A stretch of 64,000 bases of DNA from Ochotona curzoniae (taxonomy: Eukaryota > Chordata > Mammalia > Lagomorpha > Ochotonidae). The stretch is from contig NW_024467120.1 of the NCBI RefSeq assembly GCF_017591425.1, positions 6,510,001 through 6,574,000 of the forward strand, given 5' to 3'. Position 1 is the stretch's first letter. Every line of letters starts with the position of its first letter. Of this stretch, positions 33,041 through 43,214 are shown in pieces. The notes beneath the pieces were generated by a model. It did no database searches. It was given only the letters and a program-made list of their open reading frames with translations, and had not been told where the DNA came from. The position numbers and the translations under genes are program-made.

Positions 33041-34828
33041 GACAACTGACTGGCCTTAGAGAGATCAATAAGTGCTTACTAAGGAGAGGAATATGGAACA
33101 TCCACATGCTTGTTAAATATGGATAAAACATGTTTTTATTTATAAGATTTGGATTTCTAAAAATAATTTTTCAGGATAGCAATGAAATCACCCATGAAAA
33201 CACTGAAATCACTGATTTTTTAAAAAGGAATGTTGGAGAATGATGTCCCTTTAGGCAGCATATTTCATTTCCTAATTAGATTTTATTCCTATTTACACTG
33301 GAAAAGTTAGCATTCTCTGAGGCAACATCAGTGAATGAGAATGGACTAAAGGAGTTGTCCCAGGTGCTGAAGGTATCTGTTTCAAGACTTAACCAACAAT
33401 GTGGGCCACTGAGATGTGTCTGGTTGGTCAGATGATAGAGACTGACACAGAACAATTGAAGAAAGAATAGTTCAGCTTAGATAGGGAAACATCGAAATTC
33501 GTTTGCCATGGAATAGTCATTTTAGGCTTTTATGGAGAATTTACCCAGTTGGGGAAGAGAGAAAAGGAAATCTGGGAAGTTAACAGTAGTCCTTTTCCTG
33601 AACTGAAGAGCTGATTGAAGCATAGTAGAAATTTGGACTTTTTTCCAGGCTGTTTGGTAGAAATTATCAACGGCTGACATTTAAGAGAAATGAAATCTGA
33701 TGAGGCAGAGTAAATGCAGTGTGAATGATTTGCTTTTCCCCATAACTGAGTGGATAAACATGATTATTTACTTAATAAAAAATCCTTTGATGTTCCCAAA
33801 ACAATCCTATTAGTTTAATAAATGGTTGAAAATTATGATTTATCTGAGCTTGGTTAATAAATATACTGTGCAGTGTCTATCCATTTATCATTGATTTCCA
33901 TATGTTTGTACAGACAGCTGAGTTCTTTCTTTTCCTCTGAATGCTGTATTTGCAGGAAAATTGGGATTGAATTTAAAACATGACATAATCATTATAAACC
34001 CTCTAGGTAAATGGTACTGACTCATTTACTCATACACCACAGAATCAGGGCCAGTATCCAGGCATGAGAATCTGTTACCATTTTCTCTCACTTTTGCAGA
34101 AGGAAAAAAGTAGAGAACATCATCATCTGAAAGTCCTGTGGGGATGATGGTTTCCTGCCAAAGTGCTTGTCAAGGTATCAGAGATCTTTAAAATAAGAGG
34201 AGCGAGGGTTTCCTATGTGACCTCAGGAAAGGCAGTTCTGAGTCACCTTATGGGACTGCCATGTTTCACTAGCCTGTCCCATCAGCTTGCTTTCTTTAAT
34301 AAATTGCTGTAGCCAGCAGTAATCCCTGACATCCAAAGCTTCTACTAAACAGTTAACATGGCAGCGAGATAGTGACCCTCTTTAGGTAAAATTGCACCAC
34401 AGAGTCAATGACCATCTCTAAGCAATGCTCTGAAGAATGATGTGGACCAGATAGAGGACTGAGTCCTAGGGACTCACATCGGCTTTATTCCAACTGCAAG
34501 GCACTGGGCAGACTGGTACTTCATATCTTAAAATCTCAACAGGATATTCTAGTGCATTGAGAATGCATAATTAAAATAATATAAATGATATGACAGCATG
34601 TAAACACTCCATAGGAAAGAGGATGCAAATTGTAATCAGGAGGTAGTTTACCACATATGCTGAAAAGTTAGGGGAAGAATTGTTGCCAGTATGACAGATT
34701 ACAAGAGTTTGTGAATGATAGGGGGTTTAATGGAGCATTACCTGGCTTGAACATCCTGTATCTCCTCACTTCCAACTTCTAGTCTCCAGTAGTTATAGCC
34801 CTTTTTCCCAAATTTAAAAGTACTATTA
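33041..34828. other. Unassigned; candidate conserved non-coding block at 33700-34040
   Basis: 33700-34040 is AT-rich, repeat-free and dense in homeobox/POU-like cores ('aacatgattatttacttaat', 'gaaaattatgatttatctga'). The rest holds nothing recognisable. Confidence 0.35.
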
Positions 34829-34829
34829 T

Positions 34830-35395
34830 TTGAAATAGATATGCAGAAGACAAATCTAGACAGATCTTCTATCTGCTAGCTCACGTCTTAAATGCTTGAA
34901 ACAACTGAGACTGGACCAGGTCAAAGTCGGGAGATTCTAAGTCATCATAGGTCTCCTACATGAGAATCAAGGCCCAATTACTTGAAGTGCTACTTTCTGC
35001 CACTGGGGAATCATCAGCCAGAGCCAAGAATCAAACTCAGGGGCTGGCAGTATGGCATGGTAGATTAGCCTCCGTCTGTGGCACTAGAATCTCACATGGG
35101 TGCTGGCTGGTTCGAGTCCTGGCTGCTCTATTTCTAACCCAGCTCCCTGCTAACGCACCTGGAAAAGCAGTGGAAGATGGTCCAAGTCCTATGACTGTAC
35201 AACCACATGGGAGACCCAGATGAAGCTCCTGGCTCCCGACTTCCACCTGATTCAGCTCCAGTTGCTGAAGACATTTGGGGAATAAACCAGAGGATGGAAG
35301 ATCTCTCTACCTCTCCTTCTTTCTGTAACTTGAAAAAAAAAATCAAACTCAGAAGAATGGAGACATCCCAAGCAATATTTTAACTGTTGTGTCTA
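34830..35395 (-). repeat. Old CSINE-like repeat, minus strand, split by a younger CSINE
   Basis: 'tagacagatcttctatctgc', 'ctcacgtcttaaatgcttg', 'ctgagactggaccaggtcaa' and 'agccaagaatcaaactcag' follow the minus-strand CSINE layout. It is interrupted at 35041-35340 and resumes at 35353 ('aagaatggagacatcccaag', 'aatattttaactgttgtgtc'). Confidence 0.65.
35041..35340 (+). repeat. CSINE nested in an older CSINE-like repeat
   Basis: The head 'gggctggcagtatggcatgg' follows the duplicated target 'aatcaaactcag', present at 35029-35040 and again at 35341-35352 (12/12). Body and A tail are complete. Confidence 0.95.
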
Positions 35396-35396
35396 A

Positions 35397-35860
35397 CACC
35401 TACACTGGCCTTCTTTTCCTTGCTTGAATTTAGCGACTCATTTCTCATGAGTAGAATGAGGCAGCAGTGGTAGTATGTGACTTTCAAAATTAGGTTGTAA
35501 AAGATGTGGTGGCTCCCTCTTGCTTATCCTCTTGGGTCCGTCCTTCTGGGAGAAGCCAGCTGCCACAGTGGGAAGACAACCAAACAAGCCTGTAAAGAGG
35601 ATGGTGAGGAAATAAGGCTGTCGGCTCCCAGCCTTGAGAGCCCCCCATCTTGAGAGGTAATCTTACAGGCCCAGCCAAGCCTTCAGATGACTGCTACCCC
35701 ACCCAACACTCTTATTGCTTTCTTATAAGGAAAACACCCAGCTGAGCCATCCCCAGATTCTTCACCCACAGAAGCTAAAACACAATGAATGCTGTTAAAA
35801 CCACAAAAATTTAGGAGAGAGGTACTTATGTTACATAGCAATAGAGACACAATTGGACTA
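35397..35860 (+). mobile_element. MLT1 LTR (ERVL-MaLR), solo
   Basis: Strong match in order to MLT1: 'gagaagccagctgccacagt', 'cccagccaagccttcagatg', 'actgctaccccacccaacac', 'acccagctgagccatcccca', 'cttcacccacagaagctaaa' and 'tacatagcaatagagacac'. No internal region is attached, so it is a solo LTR. No coding content. Confidence 0.88.
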
Positions 35861-36078
35861 ACAGGCAGTAACCCATAAAACCAAAATCCTGAGAGAAAAA
35901 CTGCAAGAAAAAATAAGGTTCACATTATTTTTAAGAAAAGTTAGTGTCGTTAGGGTATTTGGGAGTTGAATTTTAAGTAGACATAATTATTAAATCATTG
36001 TTTCCAATCGCCTAATCATAGTACTCTCATTTTAATTTTTGAAGAAATATATACACTTGTGTTGAATTTAAGAGTTAG

Positions 36079-36150
36079 AGGGCCCGGCATGGTAGCCTAG
36101 CAGCTAAAGTCCTCACCTTGAACATGCCGGGATCCCATATGGGTGACATA
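36079..36150 (+). repeat. CSINE head only (3'-truncated)
   Basis: 'agggcccggcatggtagcct' through 'gggatcccatatgggtgac', then the match ends. Retrotransposition truncates 5' ends, so loss of the 3' part implies a later deletion. Confidence 0.82.
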
Positions 36151-36380
36151 TGAAGACATAGGGCTGAGTCTAAACAACCCACTTCCCTCAAGAAGATCTA
36201 AATTCACCAAGTTCTACATTCCTCTTCTTAGTCACCAAGGAGTGAGACTGCAATCTTTATAATGACTTCCTTTTGAATTGTACTGAACTTACTCCCTGGA
36301 AGCTTTTATTTATTTGTTTGTTTGTTTATTATTCCAGGATACAGTTCCATAGAGTTCAAGAGTTCAAGATTTCCCTTTCC

Positions 36381-36705
36381 TCAGGCCCAGCACAGTGGCC
36401 TAGTAGCTAAAGTCATCGCTTTGAATGCACCAGGATCCATTATGGGCACCGGTTCTAATCCTTACCACCCCTACTTCCCATCCAGCTCCCTGCTTGTGTC
36501 CTGGGAAAGCAGCCAAGGACAACTCAAAGCCTTGGGACCCTGCACCCATGTGGGAGACCCAGAAATTTCTGGCTTTGAATTGGCTCAGCTCCAGCCATTG
36601 TGGCCACTTAGGGAGTGAATCATTGGACAGAAGATCTTCCTCTCTGTCTCTTCTCCTCTCTGTATATCTGCCTTTTCAATAAAAATAAATAAATCTTAAA
36701 GAGAA
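36381..36705 (+). repeat. CSINE inserted in the L1 3' UTR
   Basis: Flanked by 'agatttccctttcc' (36367-36380) and 'agacttccctttcc' (36706-36719), 13/14 identical. Head 'caggcccagcacagtggcct', full body, tail 'aataaaaataaataaatctt'. Confidence 0.95.
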
Positions 36706-37009
36706 AGACTTCCCTTTCCCCACTCCACAATTCCCACCCAGCCCCACAGATTTCTCCCATATTATTACAACAGTACAATTCTTCACAATCAGTCATAATT
36801 CCAACATTCTGCTATTTAAGTGCATCCTGACATTGCAGGCATGAACAATAGCAGGGAGTCCAGCATCCTATTGTCAAGGTACATTTGACAGTTTCATTGG
36901 GAGTCTGTCCATCTTTGATTTGGAAGTGGAAACGCATACTGCATTATATCTTCACATCTGTATATGATAGTCTCTACTACAGCTGCTATACATATCCTTA
37001 AATGAAAAA

Positions 37010-37282
37010 CCATAAAGCAAAAATCAGCAACAGAGAGAAAAATAGAAAATTGACAACACCATGAAGTTCAATAACAGGCTCCTAAATGATCAATGAAAGA
37101 AGAAATGAAAAAGAAAATCAAAGACCTTCCTGAAGCAGACGATGCTATTTTATGACCTGGGAGTCAGTGAGGATGTCAATTTAAAAAAAAAAAATTCTTT
37201 GAATGAATGAATGAAAACAAAAACAAAAATCTAAAAACCTTGGTATGTAGCAAAAACAATATTGAAAGGGCATCTGATCTTA
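37010..37282 (+). mobile_element. L1 ORF2-sense segment, inverted relative to the surrounding L1
   Basis: 'aagttcaataacaggctcct', 'aaatgatcaatgaaagaaga' and 'tatgtagcaaaaacaatatt' match plus-strand L1 ORF2 mid-region, while both flanks read as minus-strand L1 3' UTR. Twin priming or a nested insertion would explain it. Confidence 0.6.
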
Positions 37283-37855
37283 TATTAATATGTAGGTTGC
37301 CTTATATCAGAACATATGATACTTGTCCTTTGGGATTAACTTGTTTCACTGAGCATAATGGTCTCCAGTTGGGACCATTTTGTTGAAAACAGTAGGACTT
37401 CATTCTTCTTATTTGCTGAGTAGTATATCACAGTTTCTTTATCCACTCCTGTTTTGACAGCATCTGGGTTGTTTCTATGTCTGTTATTGCAAATGGTGCT
37501 GCTGTAAACATAGGATTACAGATCCTTTTCTCACATGCAGATTTCATTTCTTTGGGATATATCCCCACGAGTAAGAAAGCTGGATTATACAGCAGGTCAA
37601 TTTTCATTTCTCTTAGCACTCTCCATACTGACTTTCTTCTTAGTGCTTATACTAAGCTACACTCCCTTCAACAGTGAAGGAGGGTACCTTTCTCCCCACA
37701 CCCACACCAGCAGGTGTTGCTGGTAGAGTTCTGAAAGTAGGCCAATATCACTAGAACTAGGCAGAACTTCAGTGTGGTTTTCATTTGTATTTTGCCAATA
37801 GCTATGGATCCTGAGCATTTTTCATATGTCTCTTGGCCATTTGAATTTATTCACT

Positions 37856-38598
37856 TCCTCCACTCACCTCCCCCAATCTTTTCCACTGAAACTTCTAGAA
37901 ATTCTTTCCCATCAATATTTCTGAACCATTTCTTCTCATCACCAAAACTTGATACTCCCTTGGAAACATTGCTTCTCCCTTTGCCTTCTCAAGTGGAACC
38001 TGTTTACTCCAACTTATCTTTTGAGATCATTACTTTTTATCACTCTTGAATTAGAAATAGTTCCACTATTTCTGGTAACTTTCTCCCTCATTGCAAGAAT
38101 CATCTAGCAATTTATTGACCATTCCTGACATAAGCAGGTGTCTTCTTGACCCTAGCTCCTGACAACACTTGATACAACCACAAGCTCTAAGTGAACATTC
38201 TGTTCACAGCCTAGCTTCTCAAGAACTTGGCCTTCTCATTCTCTTCTTTGCTACACTTGCTGACATCCTTGTTCTGGTCATCACGCAGCTTCTGGATTCA
38301 AATGATGAGGGCCAAAATGGAGCTACCAGGCTGTGGTTGCACTGAACCCAAGAGAAAAGACACAGCTGAAAAGCTAGATGGAGCAAGCCAAGGTTTCATA
38401 GATCCATGTTATAAGGGCTGGAGCGACTCCCTGCAGAACACAGAAAAGCTGGAGGCTGAAGATAAGTGGGCATGCTGGAGTTCTAGCTTATGCTCCAGCA
38501 GGAAGGAGAAAGGTGCTGCCAGAGAGACTAAGAAAAATGGATTTCAAGTGTTTTGCTAAAACAAAAAATACAGTTTTCTCTTCAAATCTTTTCAAGAA
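37856..38598. other. Unassigned segment between two L1s
   Basis: A pyrimidine-rich half (37860-38230) and a second half with a plus-strand frame ending near 38559 (region 38300-38559 is Lys/Glu-rich). Neither is assigned to a repeat or gene. Confidence 0.4.
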
Positions 38599-38599
38599 A

Positions 38600-39925
38600 T
38601 ACCAATACAAAACTTAAAATTCCTATTAGGCATCAAAATATCAGCAACATTCTTCTTAGATCTAAAAAGAAAAATGTAAAAATTCATATGTGGCCTGGAG
38701 CAATGGCTCAGTAGCCAAGTCTTCACCTTGCATGTGCAGGGATCCCATATGGGCACTTCGTGTCATGACTGCTCCGTTTCCCATCAAACTCCCTGCTTGT
38801 GGCCTGGGAAAGCAGTAGAGGATGGCCCAAAGCTTTGGGACCTTACATCTACGTGGGAACCTGGCTTCAGATTGGCTCAGTTTCAGCCGTTGTGGCCACT
38901 TGGGGAGTAAGCCAGCAGATGGAAGCTATTTCTCTCTATACCACCTTCTTTCTGAAAATCTGCCATTCCAATTTAAAAAAAAAAAGTCTTTTTAAAGATT
39001 TGTATGGAAACACAATAGCTAAACACTGAATTTGTAGGAAACACTGAATAGCTAAAGCGATCTTAACAACACAAATAAAGCTGAAAGCACCACAATACCA
39101 GACTTTAAGACATATTACCAGCAGTTGACATCAAAATAGCCTGGTACAGGCATAAAAATAGACATGTACACCAATGCAACAGAATATAATCCCCAGAAAC
39201 CATCCACACATCTATAACTGATAAATCTTTGGCAAATGAGATGAAATCAAACCCTGCAAAAAGGACAGTCTCTTCAACAAATGGTGCTGAGAAAACCAGA
39301 CCTGCACTTGTAGAGGTATGAATCATGATCCCTACTTTATACCTTGTGCAAAAATCAACTCGAAATGGATCAAGGATCTAAATCTACAACCTGATGCCAT
39401 CAAGTTATTGTTGGGAACTGTAAGATATTGGAATAAGCAAAGAATACTGGGAAAAGAAATGAGGAAGCACAAGCAACAAACACAAAGATAAACAGGACTA
39501 GATCAAGCTAAGGAACTTCGCACTGCAAAGCACTGAAAAAAGTGCCCAGGCAACTGATAGATAGAAGAAAATATTTGCAAACATCCTAAATTTTCTCTGA
39601 TATGTGGCAGTTAAGGTAGGATACAACATAAATGTATAGAGTGAAACAGTCATTTTGGGGATACAATTTTTATTTTTAGCCCTCATTTATACTCCTGTGG
39701 AACTGGGACCTTTCTGCCTTTTATTTGTTCAAAATTATGGTTTGTGACAAACTAAGCCTTAAACTCCAGAGTGGATTAAAATTGTATCTTTGCAAAAACT
39801 AAGAAAGTGAGGATAGGGAAGGATGAGGACTTGGGGAGGGAGCGAGAGGAGAATGGGGTTGTATTCTTGGAACTGTACCTTTGGAATGTGCAAAATTTCA
39901 TCCTATTTGATACAAATTAACCAAA
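38600..39925 (+). mobile_element. L1, plus strand, ORF2 fragment plus 3' UTR, internally deleted
   Basis: ORF2-derived landmarks: 'caacattcttcttagatcta', 'atagcctggtacaggcataa', 'ttcaacaaatggtgctgaga', 'aaaatcaactcgaaatggat', 'acttcgcactgcaaagca'. Near 39590 it jumps from ORF2 to 3' UTR ('tctctgatatgtggcagtta', 'gtggaactgggacctttctg'), so the C-terminal ORF2 coding part is deleted. The end has the G-rich block and 'tttgatacaaattaacc'. Confidence 0.88.
38692..38994 (+). repeat. CSINE inserted in L1 ORF2
   Basis: Interrupts the ORF2 sequence between 'aaaaattcatatg' (38678-38690) and 'aaagatttgtatgg' (38994-39007), a diverged target-site duplication. Body 'gatcccatatgggcacttcg' through a poly-A tail. 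Confidence 0.9.
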
Positions 39926-40498
39926 ATGTTGGCTAGGTTTCTTCGCATGTTGGATTGAAGGTTCTCCTGAATGCAGTGTGATGAGCCTGGCCACAAAGCA
40001 GCCCAAGCACTCTCCTATCTGACCTGCTCTTCCACTCAACTTCCCATCCAAGAAATGTGCTTTGTCTTCCCTGAGATCGTCAATGTCTGAATTACCTCTC
40101 AGGTTTTCTGGATTCATTAGCCATTTCCTATTCTTTTAATTTCATGTCAGTATCAGTCTATACCCCAGTGAAATAGTTGCCTTCAACTGGAATAAGCCTC
40201 TTATATGGGTGCCCACTTCAGACTTTCTCTGTTCGTTTGGTGGTGAGACTAAGTGGTACTGGAGAAATGCCAGCTACATAGCCGATAAATGATGACCACC
40301 ACTTTGAAATGTGCACTCAGTGTTATCAGTAATGGCACTGACATTCTGAGCTTGATTTCACTCTTCCGGGAAGGACTGCCTGACACTTTCTCTACACGGT
40401 AGTCTCGGCCCTGCCCCCTTGGGCTCTACTTTGTGGAGGGATTGAGATCATTTAGAAGCTCCTAAAGCTGTTCTTTATCTTGCCTTTTTGTTGTTGTT
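39926..40498. other. Unassigned non-coding DNA
   Basis: No recognised repeat. The minus-strand frame at 39917-40117 has no recognisable domain. Confidence 0.4.
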
Positions 40499-40499
40499 T

Positions 40500-41075
40500 G
40501 ACGTGCTTCTTGTGCGCTATATCCATGTCTTGAAAGAAAGCTTTGTACTTTTTGATAAGGGTACAGTTATCTATTTGTCTGATGTTGAAGTTATGATGAT
40601 TTTCTGTTCCAAGTAGCATCATGTTCTTGTGATTCCATGAAGGTTCTTTTTAGTGTGGATATGTTGAAGTGGACCTGTTGGATGGCAAGGTGTGTACACC
40701 TCACACTTGATTAAGTTCTTGGTTCTACTTCCACCTTAAAAGCATGTGCGTTTCCATCAATCAACATGCTCACCAGCACTTATTGCCAAACCTGAAAGCC
40801 TACCCAACCTGACACATGTGATGTACATCTCATTGTGGTATTGATTCCCAGATTGACCTTCCTGAATAGGGAAAAGATTGAGTCTGTTCTCATATCTCAA
40901 TTAGTATGTAGAACAACAACTGCCTAGCCACAAATTTTGTCCATTTTTCTGCTAAGCTGTTTGTATTTTTACTTTTGTTTTATAGTCATTCTTTATGTAG
41001 TCTAATATTAATCCTGGGGATGTCATATGTGCTACAAAATAAGTTTTTCAAGTCTTATATTTTAAATATTTCAAG
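40500..41075 (-). mobile_element. Old L1 3' region, minus strand
   Basis: 'attttgtccatttttctgct', 'tttgttttatagtcattctt', 'atgtagtctaatattaatcc' and 'cattgtggtattgattccca' match the complement of L1 ORF2-end/3' UTR. The left half (40500-40720) is weaker. Confidence 0.65.
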
Positions 41076-41127
41076 ATGTACATATTATGTATATATTATG
41101 CCTCATACTTATTCTTCTCTCTTTTTT

Positions 41128-41237
41128 TGATGTAACATTTTCTTTAATTTATTTTTATTGGAAAGAAGATAAGGAGAGCCAAAGATCGTCCACCTGCTGG
41201 TTCATTCCCCAAATGCCGCAATGGCCAGAGCTGAGCC
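41128..41237 (-). repeat. CSINE 3' fragment, minus strand
   Basis: Only the tail and right part are present: 'taatttatttttattggaaa', 'gctggttcattccccaaatg' and 'caatggccagagctgagcct'. A 5'-truncated insertion. Confidence 0.8.
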
Positions 41238-41484
41238 TTTACGTAAATCCCACTTATATCTCGTTTAGTGAACTTGAGGACATAAATATGCATCCCCCCA
41301 ATTTGCCTTCTAATAGTATTAATATTTTCATTTCACATTTAAGCCTTTCACATGTATGTATTTCTGTTAAGTATAACACAGATTACTACTATAAATAAAT
41401 TGCTCCAGAACCATTATTGACTTGTTCATTTTTTATGCTTTACATTAATGCTATTAATTTGATTACCATGTCCAGTATCTGCAT

Positions 41485-41608
41485 GAGTGTTCCAAAGAGT
41501 TCATAGAAATAAGTTGAAAAAAATGAACTTATTCTGGTGCAAGAAATTTTGAAATCAATACATAATATTTTCATAATATGTATTTGCCACTAACTTTCAG
41601 AAGTACTC
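41485..41608 (+). mobile_element. MITE-like DNA element, copy 2
   Basis: 'gagtgttccaaagagttcat' at the left and the reverse complement of 'gccactaactttcagaagta' at the right form inverted ends. The middle 'ctggtgcaagaaattttgaa' with 'aatattttcataatatg' matches copy 1 at 8712-8832. Confidence 0.65.
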
Positions 41609-42280
41609 TTTAGAAACTTTTTTCTTACTTGTCTTATTTATTCCTTTATCTGTGCTAACATATCTTAATTACAATATGGCCAATTTACAATATTCTGCTG
41701 ATTATTCAGATAAAAAAGGATGTGTCATATGAAACAGATTAATTCTCAATATTAAGTTGTTTAAGGTTATGCCCTTATTCTTTTCTTCTTTATAAAAACT
41801 TTTTGTTAAAATTGTTTATTATTATAAAAATATATGAAATAAAAATTGGCTATTATTTTCTATATAAATTTCAGAATGCATTTGCCAAGATTCATAAAAA
41901 TAAAGCTAAGATACATTATTATTTTATCAGCATTTCTTTGAATTAGAAACTGATTCAAGATTAGTGAAAATTTAGTATTGAATTTTCTTGTCATGAACAT
42001 ATGATCTTTTTCACCTATTACAGTATTCAATTTCATATTTTATAAATTTCTGCATAAAATCCCTGCACATATTTCTTTATATCTGTAACTCAGAATAATA
42101 AATAGTTCTCTATAAATTTTATTAACTTGGTGAAGTTAGATTTTCTAATACTTCGGTGCTTTTGCATATTTACCTTGCATCTGGTGTGTCAGTAACCTGC
42201 TAACAATCCTGCTAAACTGATACTGATCATGATACTCCGTCTTTACCGTCCCTTGAATTGTTAAAACAGAAGATCATTTC
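41609..42280. other. Unassigned AT-rich DNA
   Basis: Very AT-rich, with many short A/T runs. No element or exon recognised. Confidence 0.4.
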
Positions 42281-42282
42281 CT

Positions 42283-42562
42283 GGGTCAACACAATCCCAT
42301 AGTAAGCTATTCCTCTGCCTGCGGTGCCAGCGTCCCATATGGGCACCAGCTTGAGCCCCACTTCCAATCCAGCTCCCTGCATTGTGAAACAGAGGAGGGT
42401 GACACAAAGCTCTGAGCTGCTGCATGCATGTGACAGACACAGGAGAATCTTCTGGCTCCTAACTGCAGACTAGGCCAACTCTTGCCACTGCAACAATTTG
42501 GAGAACAAACCAGCAGATGGAATCTCTCTCTCTCTTAGAAGAAATACATCTTCACAAAAAAA
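42283..42562 (+). repeat. CSINE
   Basis: 'tgcggtgccagcgtcccata', 'tccaatccagctccctgcat' and 'gagaacaaaccagcagatgg' mark it. The 'gtggcctgggaaagca' block is shortened. Confidence 0.85.
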
Positions 42563-43212
42563 GAAAAACTTTATGAAAATAAGTCTTTACAAAAAAAATT
42601 GTTTCCTTCATGATGATATTTTTATTTCTTCTATACCATTGTTTATATCATTTCCCCCTTTTATTTTTCTTGCCCAACTACATTGGCTCAATCTCCAATA
42701 TACTGTTAAAATCTGATATCAGTATCTACAAGTAATCATTCTTGACTTATAGAAGTTTTTTTTTTTTTGACTGTTACCATTAATGGTGGTGATTGTTACA
42801 AATCCTTATTAGGAAAGAGCACTCCTTTATATTTCTAGCTACCTGGAGAATATTTAAAAATGTAGTTAGTTTTATTGACAGCTATTACAGCATTTATCAA
42901 GTGGCATTTTTTCTAAAGGAGCTCATGAAGTGAATAATTTATTACATTTTCAAAAATATTATTCCTTCCTTTAGTTTCTCAGGTAAATCCAAAGTTTTGA
43001 CACATTGCTGATTTTATCAGATTACATGGCACTTTAGATGCTATTTTTTCTAAAGTTGAAACTCAAGAGTATTTGCCATATATTTTTAAGGTATACTGAA
43101 TTAGTAAAAGATGTTTCATACAATAATTGCATTACTTGGGATTTCCCAATATAGTTAGTTTTCTCTGAGGTGCTTTCATACCTTTAAACTCATTAATTTT
43201 CAATTAAATGTT
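42563..43212. other. Unassigned AT-rich DNA
   Basis: No recognised element. A T12 run at 42757-42768. Confidence 0.4.
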
Positions 43213-43214
43213 TG

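Larger units (their letters stand above)
36305..37855 (-). mobile_element. L1, minus strand, 3' UTR to ORF2 end, with CSINE and an inverted ORF2 segment
   Basis: The 3' end lies on the left ('attattccaggatacagttc'). The lagomorph-type 3' UTR runs to about 37000 and resumes from about 37285 ('aggttgccttatatcagaac', 'tttctttatccactcctgtt', 'ctttgggatatatccccacg'), reaching the ORF2-end region near 37800. A second L1 in this window (44180) has the same 3' UTR without the 270-base interruption. The CSINE is at 36381-36705. Confidence 0.85.
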
